Shown in pieces: positions 7,785 to 14,592 of a stretch of 22,512 bases of DNA (positions within the stretch are counted from its first letter, which is position 1; every line of letters begins with the position of its first letter). The position numbers were made by a program, and so were the translations under genes. Under the pieces are notes generated by a model. It was given only the letters and a program-made list of their open reading frames with translations, searched no databases and was not told where the DNA came from. This DNA comes from a bacterium (GTDB taxonomy: Bacteria > Spirochaetota > UBA4802 > UBA5550). The stretch lies in the NCBI GenBank assembly GCA_024224995.1, contig JAAENB010000862.1:1-22512 (forward strand), read 5' to 3'.

Positions 7785-7860
7785 TTGAAAATATCCTGTT
7801 CATTTGTCATGGAGACAGGGACATCATTCCGGGTACTGCTATCTCCATCATCTGTATGCG

Positions 7861-7899
7861 ATAAAAGCCGTATTTCCGGGTCGGAACCGGTAATGCGGC
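7861..7899 (-). terminator. Intrinsic terminator after the small lipoprotein gene
   Basis: A 13-bp stem (7867-7879 with 7887-7899; one mismatch and one G-T pair) with loop GTCGGAA is followed on the minus strand by TTTTAT. It lies just downstream of the lipoprotein stop at 7918 and separates that gene from the zinc-ribbon gene. The rest of the gap (7785-7860) shows no clear promoter for the zinc-ribbon operon. Confidence 0.65.
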
Positions 7900-7917
7900 T
7901 CAATCACGGTATGATTC

Positions 7918-8250
7918 TTATTTTTTTTCTTCTTTTGGCGCTTCCTTTGGTGTTTCTACCGGTGTTCCCTCCGGTATTTCCAGTTTGTTTCCTTTTAACC
8001 TGAGATCACCCAGTTTTTCTTTGAGTTTGGGGTCTTTTTCCATTTTTTCTTTGAAATCGTTGTATTGTTTGAGAGTATAGCCGTATTGTTTAGTAATTTT
8101 TTCAACTGAATCCGGTTTTTGATCGGTTGCAATCACTTCATCATCTATTTTCATAAAGTCTTCAGGGGTCATTTCTTTCTTGGATTGTTTACAGGAAATG
8201 ACAAGTGCAAAGGCAATAAGTAGTACTGATAATATTTTAAAAAAACGCAT
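7918..8250 (-). CDS. Small lipoprotein, function unknown
   Basis: A 110-residue protein with a lipoprotein signal peptide: basic MRFFK, hydrophobic core, lipobox VISC with Cys20. The mature part is about 90 charged residues, largely helical in composition, with a SVEKITKQYGYTLKQYNDF segment and a C-terminal Pro/Glu/Lys-rich tail (about 20 residues after LEIPEGTP). I do not recognise the family. The start at 8250 is chosen over an in-frame ATG at 8367 because AGGAGGAATT directly precedes it and the signal peptide starts there. The gene appears monocistronic, with its own promoter-like element and terminator. Predicted location is the periplasmic face of the inner or outer membrane. Confidence 0.82.
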   Translation of the reverse strand: MRFFKILSVLLIAFALVISCKQSKKEMTPEDFMKIDDEVIATDQKPDSVEKITKQYGYTLKQYNDFKEKMEKDPKLKEKLGDLRLKGNKLEIPEGTPVETPKEAPKEEKK

Positions 8251-8339
8251 AATTCCTCCTGTTGGCAGGTAATTTAATATAAAGTTTCTGTTAATGCCGG
8301 AATATATAAAACAGAATATTGCAGCATATGCTTTGTTAT

Positions 8340-8367
8340 ATATTATACCGTATTGGGTCCATGTCAA
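8340..8367 (-). promoter_or_regulatory. Candidate promoter for the small lipoprotein
   Basis: On the minus strand a perfect TTGACA (8362-8367) is followed after 16 nt by TAATAT (8340-8345); a perfect TATAAT lies 14 nt away. The leader to the ATG at 8250 would be about 80 nt. Confidence 0.5.
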
Positions 8368-8395
8368 GAATAAAATAAGAGGGTGGGGGCATAGA

Positions 8396-8422
8396 AAAGG
8401 CGAGGGGGATACCCTCGCCTTT
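8396..8422 (-). terminator. Intrinsic terminator after the thiolase gene
   Basis: A perfect 11-bp stem AAAGGCGAGGG/CCCTCGCCTTT with a 5-nt loop ends in TTTT on the minus strand. It lies 35 bp downstream of the thiolase stop at 8457. Confidence 0.8.
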
Positions 8423-8456
8423 ATATCTTACTCCGGGAAGGAATCTTTCCCAAAAA

Positions 8457-9638
8457 CTACATCTCTATCGTTAGTGCGGTTCCCTGACCGCCGCCAATAC
8501 ATAGAGTCGCAATACCTTTTTTTGCGTCTCTTTTTTTCATTTCATGGATGAGCGTTGTGAGTATCCGGGTGCCCGATGCTCCAATGGGGTGACCAATTGC
8601 TATGGCTCCGCCATTGACATTAACTTTACTTATGTCCCAGCCCATTTCTTTGTTTACTACAACAGCCTGTGCAGCAAAAGCTTCATTTGCTTCAATAAGA
8701 TCCAGGTCGGCCACGTTCCATCCGGCGATTTCAAGAGCTTTCCGGCTTGAAGGAATAGGACCGGTTCCCATTATGGTAGGATCTACACCAACAGAGGCAT
8801 AAGAGGCTATACGTGCCATGGGTTCAATCCCCAGTTCCTTAGCTTTGTCTGCGGACATAACTACAACAGCACCAGCTCCGTCATTGATCCCGGAAGCATT
8901 TCCGGCAGTTACAATACCGTCTTTTTTAAACGCGGGCTTCAGCTTTGAAAGGGCTTCGGCAGTTGCTCCAAACCGGGGGAATTCGTCGGTATCAAAAATT
9001 ATTGGGTCTTTTCTTCTCTGGGGAATCTCAACCGGTACTATTTCATCTTTTAATCGCCCTGATTTTATTGCTTCTTCGGCCTTATTCTGGCTTGCAGCAG
9101 CGAATTCATCCAGTTCTTCACGGGTTACTCCGTATTTTTCAGCTACATTCTCTGCTGTAATACCCATGTGGTAGCCATTAAACGCGCACCAGAGTCCGTC
9201 TTTTATCATAACATCAATAAGAGAACCTTCACCCATTCTATATCCATACCGGGCTTTTTCAAGAGTAAAAGGAGCCTGACTCATGCTTTCCATGCCGCCT
9301 GCAACGATGATATCGGCATCACCTGCTTTTATTAACTGGGCTGCTAAAGATACAGCTCTCAGACCCGATCCGCATACCTTGTTTATGGCCATTGCCGGTA
9401 CTTCCTGGGGAATTCCCGCGTGTATGAGTGCCTGACGGGCTGTATTTTGACCCTGTGATGCCTGGAGTACATGTCCCATAAGTACATTATCAACCTGGCC
9501 GGGCTCAACAGAAGCTCTTTTTAAGGCTTCTTTAATTACAAGGGATCCCAGTTCAACGGCAGTCTTATCTTTAAGTGCTCCTCCAAAGGAACCTACCGGT
9601 GTTCTGACTATTGACGCAATTACGATATCTCTCATCAT
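8457..9638 (-). CDS. atoB: Acetyl-CoA C-acetyltransferase (thiolase)
   Basis: A 393-residue thiolase of typical length for biosynthetic acetyl-CoA acetyltransferases, which reversibly condense two acetyl-CoA to acetoacetyl-CoA in the cytosol. All family motifs are present: acyl-accepting Cys89 in [29 protein letters not shown], His350 in [10 protein letters not shown], and Cys380 in [10 protein letters not shown]. There are two adjacent ATG codons (9638 and 9635). The GAGAGG sequence is better spaced for the second, which would give Cys88/His349/Cys379. The gene stands alone between its own leader and a strong terminator. It could feed ketone-body, butyrate, polyhydroxyalkanoate or mevalonate metabolism; the window does not decide which. 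The symbol reflects the family (atoB/thlA/phaA cannot be separated here). Confidence 0.95.
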   Translation of the reverse strand: MMRDIVIASIVRTPVGSFGGALKDKTAVELGSLVIKEALKRASVEPGQVDNVLMGHVLQASQGQNTARQALIHAGIPQEVPAMAINKVCGSGLRAVSLAAQLIKAGDADIIVAGGMESMSQAPFTLEKARYGYRMGEGSLIDVMIKDGLWCAFNGYHMGITAENVAEKYGVTREELDEFAAASQNKAEEAIKSGRLKDEIVPVEIPQRRKDPIIFDTDEFPRFGATAEALSKLKPAFKKDGIVTAGNASGINDGAGAVVVMSADKAKELGIEPMARIASYASVGVDPTIMGTGPIPSSRKALEIAGWNVADLDLIEANEAFAAQAVVVNKEMGWDISKVNVNGGAIAIGHPIGASGTRILTTLIHEMKKRDAKKGIATLCIGGGQGTALTIEM

Positions 9639-9744
9639 TACCTCTCAGTATTATGTATTAAAATGTTTGATAGTCCCTTAGGAAAGGGGGCGTATGTAAA
9701 ACCTATCTTTTGGATAAATATTCATGTTTGATAAATTTGTAAAG

Positions 9745-9788
9745 GAAAAAAAAGACAGGGCCAGGGGGAAGGTAATCTGTGGCCCTGT
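9745..9788 (-). terminator. Intrinsic terminator after the larger lipoprotein gene
   Basis: A 9-bp stem ACAGGGCCA (9755-9763) with TGGCCCTGT (9780-9788) and a 16-nt loop is followed on the minus strand by C and a run of eight T. It lies 54 bp downstream of the stop at 9843. The rest of the 9639-9842 gap holds the thiolase leader, in which I see no clear promoter. Confidence 0.75.
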
Positions 9789-9842
9789 AGGCCGGGTGAT
9801 CGGTGATCGGTGGAGAGAACCGTGTTATAAAAGGGATTGAGA

Positions 9843-11030
9843 TTATTTAAAGTATCCTACACCGTTCCGGTTTCCTGTTAAGACAGGCTGGTAGTTGTTT
9901 GCCGATCCATAGATTTTATGAAGGGGGAACCGGTGATCATCACCACCTATAATTTCAAATTCATAGATCCATTTTGGTGATGGGTCTACCACTTCTTCCC
10001 AGTATTTAAAATCCTTGCTTCTGGAAATAGCGTGGCTATTCGAATCGGTATTTTCTCCCCAGCCGTATTCATTCAACTGGTTACTTAGAACAGACGCAAT
10101 ATCATCACTGCCGGAGGCCAGAGAATCTCCATTTACAAAAACTTCCCATGTTTTTCCACTCACTATATCGATATCGGTCCCGTCCGCATCCCATATTAAA
10201 TAGATATGATTGTAGGTATACCGCTCAATAGTTGAACTTTGGGTTGTTCCCGAATTGAGGACTGTAACCTGAATTCTGGCGTTACTGTTGTTATCACCGA
10301 GTCTTGAATCCCGTTTTACTTCAATGACTTTAGAGTTGCCTATGGCTATAGAAGCGTCACCTTGAAAATTACCGCCAACGCTATGATATAACCATGTGGA
10401 AATGGTCCCTTTTTTGGGCCACTCGTTTTTATGGACAATAATAAAATTTTGAGTTTTAATTTCTTTATTTATGTGTATGGCAACTGCGTTATAGTTATGG
10501 ATCCAGTTCTTATCACTGGTAACAATGCCCCCAATGAGCGGATTGATTACGCTATCAACATAACCGTTCAACCGCATATATGCCGGCCGGGGCATTACAA
10601 ATTTTCCCTGTACCGGGTCAATATAAACATATTCCCGGGAAGGAGAGATATCCGTTGAAAGGTCCATTGCCACCGGGGTTAATCCCAGCTCGTTTGTTAT
10701 ATTATCCTTGTTTTCCACGATCCGGAAATACCGTCCTGTTTCAAAGTCTCCGTCATAGCCATTATCATAAATATTATAATCCCCGCTGTTTAGAGGGGAT
10801 CCATAAACACAATCGGTCCCCTCTGTGAGAGCTTCTCCATTCTCATTTTTTAAATGAACCGCCGGATTCCCAAAGGTTCCCGCTCCATAAGCATAATTTG
10901 AGGGGGCCTCCAACTGAACCATGTTGTTGCTATCATCGGAATCGTCAAAACCCAGTCCGCACCCGGTTATAAAAGGTACTGACAGTGCAATTATAATAGT
11001 GATACATAAATTCGAGAATATTGTTTTCAT
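9843..11030 (-). CDS. Lipoprotein with possible concanavalin/LamG-like domain
   Basis: A 395-residue lipoprotein: signal MKTIFSNLCITIIIALSV, lipobox ITGC with Cys24, then an acidic Asp/Ser linker (GFDDSDDSNN) typical of surface lipoproteins. The middle region (about 185-310) has beta-strand-rich features such as GTISTWLYHS, HIYLIWDADGTD and WEVFVNGDSLAS, which recall LamG/concanavalin-like jelly-roll domains; this is a weak structural impression. The C-terminus carries WIYEFEIIGGDDHRF. An upstream TTG codon at 11045 is also in frame, but the ATG at 11030 is preferred because TGGAGAAA precedes it. The gene is transcribed alone and has its own terminator. Role unknown; perhaps surface binding. 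Confidence 0.8.
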   Translation of the reverse strand: MKTIFSNLCITIIIALSVPFITGCGLGFDDSDDSNNMVQLEAPSNYAYGAGTFGNPAVHLKNENGEALTEGTDCVYGSPLNSGDYNIYDNGYDGDFETGRYFRIVENKDNITNELGLTPVAMDLSTDISPSREYVYIDPVQGKFVMPRPAYMRLNGYVDSVINPLIGGIVTSDKNWIHNYNAVAIHINKEIKTQNFIIVHKNEWPKKGTISTWLYHSVGGNFQGDASIAIGNSKVIEVKRDSRLGDNNSNARIQVTVLNSGTTQSSTIERYTYNHIYLIWDADGTDIDIVSGKTWEVFVNGDSLASGSDDIASVLSNQLNEYGWGENTDSNSHAISRSKDFKYWEEVVDPSPKWIYEFEIIGGDDHRFPLHKIYGSANNYQPVLTGNRNGVGYFK

Positions 11031-11071
11031 ACTATGTTTCTCCAAAAAAATAATAAATTTTGTTACTTAGT

Positions 11072-11091
11072 GTTTGGTGAAATTACCAAAC
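11072..11091. promoter_or_regulatory. Inverted repeat in the leader of the lipoprotein gene
   Basis: Perfect 7-bp arms GTTTGGT (11072-11078) and ACCAAAC (11085-11091) are separated by 6 bp, 42 bp upstream of the lipoprotein start. It could be an operator for a dimeric regulator or a leader hairpin. No T-run follows on either strand, so it is not a terminator. Confidence 0.4.
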
Positions 11092-11159
11092 CAGCTGTAA
11101 TGAACTGCTCCCCTGGGTCAAGACAATTTTTTGATCATTTTAAGGTGTAATCCCCGAAT

Positions 11160-11172
11160 TCAGGGTCCCTGA
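11160..11172. promoter_or_regulatory. Palindrome upstream of the candidate TTGACA element
   Basis: TCAGGG-T-CCCTGA is a perfect 6-bp inverted repeat around a single T. AATTC (11157-11161) and GAATT lie on its flanks. It sits about 24 bp upstream of the TTGACA at 11196, in the gap between divergent genes, where an operator would be expected. Function unproven. Confidence 0.35.
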
Positions 11173-11195
11173 CAGAATTAAAAAAGACTTCCTTA

Positions 11196-11224
11196 TTGAC
11201 AAAAAAAACCCGGTGAACTAAGCT
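11196..11224 (+). promoter_or_regulatory. Candidate promoter of the 11250 VWA gene
   Basis: A perfect TTGACA (11196-11201) is followed after 17 nt by TAAGCT, a poor -10 match (first, second and sixth bases only). The start codon lies 25 bp further. The spacer contains the hairpin described separately. Confidence 0.35.
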
Positions 11225-11232
11225 CAACCCGG
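11201..11232 (-). terminator. Minus-strand terminator-like hairpin upstream of the VWA gene
   Basis: On the minus strand CCGG, a 2-nt bulge and TGAGC pair with GTTCA-CCGG around the loop TTA (11210-11232), followed by G and eight T. It points away from the plus-strand gene at 11250, so it would stop antisense transcripts from that gene before they reach the lipoprotein gene. Confidence 0.4.
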
Positions 11233-11249
11233 AGAGGAATCATAGGCCA

Positions 11250-12932
11250 ATGTATATAAAGCATAAAAAATCGTTTATAATAATTCAGATATTTTTATTC
11301 ATTCTACTCGCAGGGGCTTTAAGCGCGGAAGAGATAGCCATAATCCCTTACCGGGTAAATAATCCTTCAATATACCTCCCGGAAAAGACCGGGGAGGAAT
11401 ACGCGAAGCTGCTGGCGCTGGTATCCCGGGCAAAGAAAGGAGTGAAAATAACGTCTCCTGTAGTGCTAAAAACCGACCTTAACCGCTTAGGAATAAAGCC
11501 CCAGGGAACAATAACGGGAGAGGATCTCAACCATCTGGGCAGACAGAACCATATAGATTATATACTCATTGGATCTCTTTCCCGGGTAGGGAAGCAATAT
11601 ATATCCGAAAGTAGAGTATACTCGGTAAAGGGAAAGGAACGCATTGCCAAATTCAGGGTCAAATCAAAGAGCCTGTTCAGGCTGGCTGAAGAGGAGGTAA
11701 GCCGGGCATTGGCTCAATATGAGGATATAAATTTGCGGGATGAGCCCCTGGGAAAACAGAATATGGATGCCCTTTTCCTTATAGATACATCGTATAAAAT
11801 AAACTGTGACTGGAAAGCAGTTAAGAAGAGTATTCTGTCTTTTTCATCACAGGCGATTGATACCATGGGAATAAATACCAGGGTATACCTGGTACCATTT
11901 TCGGACCGGGTTTCATATAACAAAAGCAGGGTTACGGTAAATTCCATATCCCTGCTAAGAACAGAATTAAACCGGCTAAAGCCCGTGGGAAAGACCGGGG
12001 CAAAGAGTTTTCGTAGAGCGCTTCGGTACGCAGTCAAGAATACCAGGTGGCGGAAAGAGGCAGGCAAGATTCTGTTTATAATAAGCAATTCAAATCTAAA
12101 TAAAACGAGATTTCCCCAGCAATATAGTATCATCGCACGAAAGAGAGGAGTACGCATCTATACTCTGGCCCTGGGAGATCTAACAGCAAAGAATAATACC
12201 GTGCTGCAGCGATTGGCCCAAATGACCGGAGGAAAGCACTATACAGTGTCGTATCATCAGCGATTATATGATCATAATGGAAATAAAGTCGAAGTATACA
12301 TGCAAAAAAAGCGGCTTTTTACCTCAAAGATTTATTACAGGGAATGGAAAGAGGGACTGCTTACGGGGAATAAATTTCGGGCAAGTTACGGCAAGCCCAG
12401 AGATTTCCTGGATGAGATCTATTATGATAAAAAAAAATACAGGCTCAAGCCTGATACAATAGCTGAAGTATACCCGAGAATAACAGGAGAGTATGTTGTC
12501 AACAATGAGAAATTAGAGACAAACCTGGAACAGCTTTTTAAAAATATTTGGGAAGCATTTTATAATAAGAACAGGATCATGAAAAAGTCCGTAGGAAAAG
12601 TTCTTCTTTCCGATGGAAAAATATCATTCTGGGTATATGTAAGAAACCGGAAATCATTTGATTTTTACCGGAACAGGAAGCGTTTTTATTTCCCGCTCGG
12701 AGTGGAAATACGGAAAGATCGAAAGCAGCCCTATGGGATCGCATTTGTTCCCAGGATTACCAATGTTCAATCCGGGAATATACCAGCCATGGTAACGGCA
12801 AAACTTAGTAATATAATTAAAAAACGGGGATATTATATGTCAAAAGGGATGTTGTATCCCCCTATATGGTTTGTCAGGGTGAAAGTGGAAAATATCAAGA
12901 GTTTTAAAAAAGTAAAAGATATACGGGATTAG
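11250..12932 (+). CDS. Exported protein with TolB/FlgO-like N-domain and VWA-like domain
   Basis: A 560-residue protein. A Sec signal peptide (about 1-26, cleavage after ALSA) is followed by a region (28-160) resembling TolB/FlgO/CsgG-type periplasmic domains (EEIAIIPYRVNNPS, HIDYILIGSLSRVG). A von Willebrand A-like domain spans about 172-335 (MDALFLIDTSYK ... GKILFIISNSN ... YTLALGD). The metal-site motif is partly lost: DTSYK (Asp179, Ser181) instead of DxSxS, and ISNSN where an Asp is expected. The C-terminal 200 residues are basic and unrecognised (QLFKNIWEAFYN, FPLGVEIRKDRKQPYG). The nearest strong Shine-Dalgarno GAGAGG is 12 nt from the ATG, with a weak AGG at 3 nt. It converges on a second VWA gene. 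Confidence 0.82.
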   Translation: MYIKHKKSFIIIQIFLFILLAGALSAEEIAIIPYRVNNPSIYLPEKTGEEYAKLLALVSRAKKGVKITSPVVLKTDLNRLGIKPQGTITGEDLNHLGRQNHIDYILIGSLSRVGKQYISESRVYSVKGKERIAKFRVKSKSLFRLAEEEVSRALAQYEDINLRDEPLGKQNMDALFLIDTSYKINCDWKAVKKSILSFSSQAIDTMGINTRVYLVPFSDRVSYNKSRVTVNSISLLRTELNRLKPVGKTGAKSFRRALRYAVKNTRWRKEAGKILFIISNSNLNKTRFPQQYSIIARKRGVRIYTLALGDLTAKNNTVLQRLAQMTGGKHYTVSYHQRLYDHNGNKVEVYMQKKRLFTSKIYYREWKEGLLTGNKFRASYGKPRDFLDEIYYDKKKYRLKPDTIAEVYPRITGEYVVNNEKLETNLEQLFKNIWEAFYNKNRIMKKSVGKVLLSDGKISFWVYVRNRKSFDFYRNRKRFYFPLGVEIRKDRKQPYGIAFVPRITNVQSGNIPAMVTAKLSNIIKKRGYYMSKGMLYPPIWFVRVKVENIKSFKKVKDIRD

Positions 12933-12948
12933 TTCCAAAACAATGAGA

Positions 12949-12972
12949 AGAGACCGGAGAAAACCGGTCTCT
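12949..12972. terminator. Hairpin between convergent VWA genes
   Basis: A perfect 9-bp stem AGAGACCGG/CCGGTCTCT with loop AGAAAA lies between the two convergent stops (12932 and 12993). There is no good T-run on either side, so it is a weak or factor-aided bidirectional terminator at best. Confidence 0.5.
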
Positions 12973-12992
12973 GCTCCGAGATTTACTATTAC

Positions 12993-14138
12993 TTAGTATT
13001 GAAGCTCTTCATACTCAAGATCTCTTGCAGCACCCTGTTTTTTAATACTTTTAAAGATCTTCATGTCGAGAGATTTTTTTCCTTTGCCTTTTTCTTTTGC
13101 CACTTGTTTTCTAATATAAACCTGTCGTTTTTTATCCAGGTTCAGGATTTCTTTCCTGAGGTTTTTTCTTTTTTTGGCCTGGGCAGTAATATATTTTTTC
13201 CGGTCACTTTTGCTCATTTTTTTCATGTTGCCGGGCAGGCTTTCGGCGTTCAACGTGTCCAGTTTTACTCTGCCTTTGTTCACGGCATCTACCAGCTCTC
13301 CCGTACCCAGGAAATTTTTACTGCCGGAAGATTTAGCATTAAACGAAGCCCGTTGGGCAATAGCTGATTCCTTAGACTTGGAATAAAGTCCTGCGCCTTT
13401 GGCCAGACGTTCATTGATCTTAGCCCGTTCCGCTCTTTTGCCGTAATACACCCTGGTTTTGTCCAATTCCAAAGACAATTTGCTGATCTTCTTGTCATAA
13501 GGAGTCGTATATGCAACAGCACTGCCCGATTGAGAAACCCGGAAATATTCACCGCTTGCCAGACCGGAGATTTGACGCCAAATTTTTTCAGTACCGCCAA
13601 TATTACCGCATTGGATAGTGTTGATAATAATGCCTTTGCGTAAAGCCTCTTTGCAGGTGGTGTCATATTTAACATCATTCTGATAATTCATTTTGGGCGG
13701 AGCATCACCAACGAGGAAAACAACTCTATAGGTAGATTTTTTTTTGCTCCAACCGGTTTTGGCAATTGCCTCATGAATAGCCTGGTTTACGCTTTCAGGG
13801 GTGTCTCCACCGCCATTAGCACTAAACCCCATAAGTTCATCATAAACAGCGTCCAGGTCATCCGTGAGCTGGGTAAATTTCGTAACATACTGATCACCCC
13901 GGTCACGGTATCCAATAAGCCCCATTTTGATCTTAGGAGCGGGCTTTGCGGAAGCCAGGGTATTGGCAATAGACCATATTTTAGCCTTAGCAGCAGCAAT
14001 GAGAGCGCTCATACTGCCGGTAGTATCAAGAACAAAGACCACTTCAACTTCCGGAGCCTTATTCTGAGCATCCAGGTTTCCCGGGACAAAACTCCCGGCA
14101 ATAACAGCTGATAGTATAAGAACCATTAATCGTTTCAT
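12993..14138 (-). CDS. Exported VWA-domain protein
   Basis: A 381-residue protein with a Sec signal peptide (MKRLMVLILSAVIAG, likely cleavage after LDA at 24). The VWA domain (about 31-225) has a complete metal-ion-dependent adhesion site: DTTGS (Asp38, Thr40, Ser42), Thr113 in GGGDTPES, and Asp145 in FLVGDAPP. The C-terminal 150 residues are Lys/Arg-rich and probably helical, with long basic runs (KKMSKSDRKKYITAQ, KGKGKKSLDMK), perhaps for binding an acidic partner or cell-wall polymer. An excellent RBS AGGAGGAATT precedes the ATG, identical to that of the small lipoprotein. The gene is convergent with the other VWA gene. Unlike that gene, it keeps all metal-binding residues, so divalent-cation-dependent protein binding is likely at family level. 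Partner unknown. Confidence 0.87.
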   Translation of the reverse strand: MKRLMVLILSAVIAGSFVPGNLDAQNKAPEVEVVFVLDTTGSMSALIAAAKAKIWSIANTLASAKPAPKIKMGLIGYRDRGDQYVTKFTQLTDDLDAVYDELMGFSANGGGDTPESVNQAIHEAIAKTGWSKKKSTYRVVFLVGDAPPKMNYQNDVKYDTTCKEALRKGIIINTIQCGNIGGTEKIWRQISGLASGEYFRVSQSGSAVAYTTPYDKKISKLSLELDKTRVYYGKRAERAKINERLAKGAGLYSKSKESAIAQRASFNAKSSGSKNFLGTGELVDAVNKGRVKLDTLNAESLPGNMKKMSKSDRKKYITAQAKKRKNLRKEILNLDKKRQVYIRKQVAKEKGKGKKSLDMKIFKSIKKQGAARDLEYEELQY

Positions 14139-14291
14139 AATTCCTCCTCAATAGATAATAGATGATTTTTTTGTTCTTTTATAGGTTGGACAAAGATATT
14201 ACTCCCTGGTTCCCATTTTTTTTTAAATTTTTCAATATTTTTTTGTGAAGAATCTTTACTCCTGTGATTCAGGTGCAAATCAGCCAATAGT

Positions 14292-14352
14292 AGTATATTT
14301 GCTTTGGCTGATAAGGAATATTTGTGTAGTTATCAGCCAAAGCAAATATACT
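14292..14352. repeat. Perfect 23-bp inverted repeat within the array
   Basis: The arms 14292-14314 and 14330-14352 are exact reverse complements over 23 bp (starting AGTATATTTGC and ending in the GGCTGATAA half-site), with a 15-nt loop. Outer CAGCC (14281) and GGCTG (14359) can also pair. No T-run follows, so it is not a typical terminator. Confidence 0.85.
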
Positions 14353-14506
14353 TATTCAGGCTGTTAAGATGTATTTTTTGTACTATCGGCCAGGAGTATG
14401 GTAAAATGCTGGCTGATCGTTAGATAATTTGTTATTTTCAGCCAAATATATTTGATTATATATGGCTGTTAACTATCTTTTTTTTAATTATAAGCTCAAA
14501 ATGTTA

Positions 14507-14534
14507 TTGAAAGTTTGGCTGATAGTGAGATAAT
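14507..14534 (+). promoter_or_regulatory. Candidate promoter of the ATPase gene inside the array
   Basis: TTGAAA (14507-14512), a 16-nt spacer and GATAAT (14529-14534) lie about 60 bp before the ATG at 14593. The spacer contains a full GGCTGATA half-site (14517-14524), and the downstream inverted half-site (14545) would fall in the early transcript. A protein on the array would therefore cover the promoter, suggesting repression or autoregulation. Confidence 0.45.
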
Positions 14535-14592
14535 TGTGTATTATCAGCCAATTTATTATATCGTTGGTTGGCTGATAGTTGAAGTTATCGAC

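Larger units (their letters stand above)
14281..14577. repeat. Phased array of alternating inverted half-sites, 53-bp period
   Basis: GGCTG begins at 14306, 14359, 14411, 14464, 14517 and 14570 (steps 53, 53-1, 53, 53, 53). The inverse CAGCC or a near match begins exactly 28 bp after each of the first five: 14334 (CAGCC), 14387 (CGGCC), 14439 (CAGCC), 14492 (AAGCT, degenerate) and 14545 (CAGCC); another CAGCC stands at 14281. The fullest half-site is TTGGCTGATA. Sequence between half-sites is poorly conserved, but spacing is nearly invariant at 28 then 24-25 bp. The period of 52-53 bp is about five turns of B-DNA. The array fills the intergenic space up to 15 bp before the ATPase start and fits a cooperative protein-binding array. 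The other part of the gap, 14139-14280, is AT-rich with no clear feature. Confidence 0.85.

Noticed and set aside
7811..7846. Stem GGAGACAG/CTG-CTA-TCTCC upstream of the zinc-ribbon gene
   Set aside because: It has a 3-nt bulge and long loop with no T-run or conserved element; could be chance.
8251..8367. Longer start (ATG at 8367) for the small lipoprotein
   Set aside because: It overlaps the promoter-like TTGACA and would bury the signal peptide. AGGAGG directly precedes the ATG at 8250.
8602..9174. Plus-strand open frames antisense to the thiolase gene
   Set aside because: The thiolase motifs are complete on the minus strand, and the antisense frames have no recognisable motifs or RBS.
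9796..9809. Tandem GTGATCG repeat
   Set aside because: Only two 7-bp copies; too short to claim a function.
11031..11045. TTG start at 11045 for the larger lipoprotein
   Set aside because: The codon TTG overlaps the TGGAG Shine-Dalgarno sequence that serves the ATG at 11030.
14281..14577. CRISPR array
   Set aside because: The conserved parts are 5-10-bp half-sites alternating in orientation, not 23-37-bp identical direct repeats. Spacers are not equally unique inserts and no cas gene is nearby.
14515..14592. Longer start (TTG at 14515) for the ATPase gene
   Set aside because: The extra 26 residues are encoded by array half-sites, and TTG has no RBS. The ATG at 14593 fits the family N-terminus.
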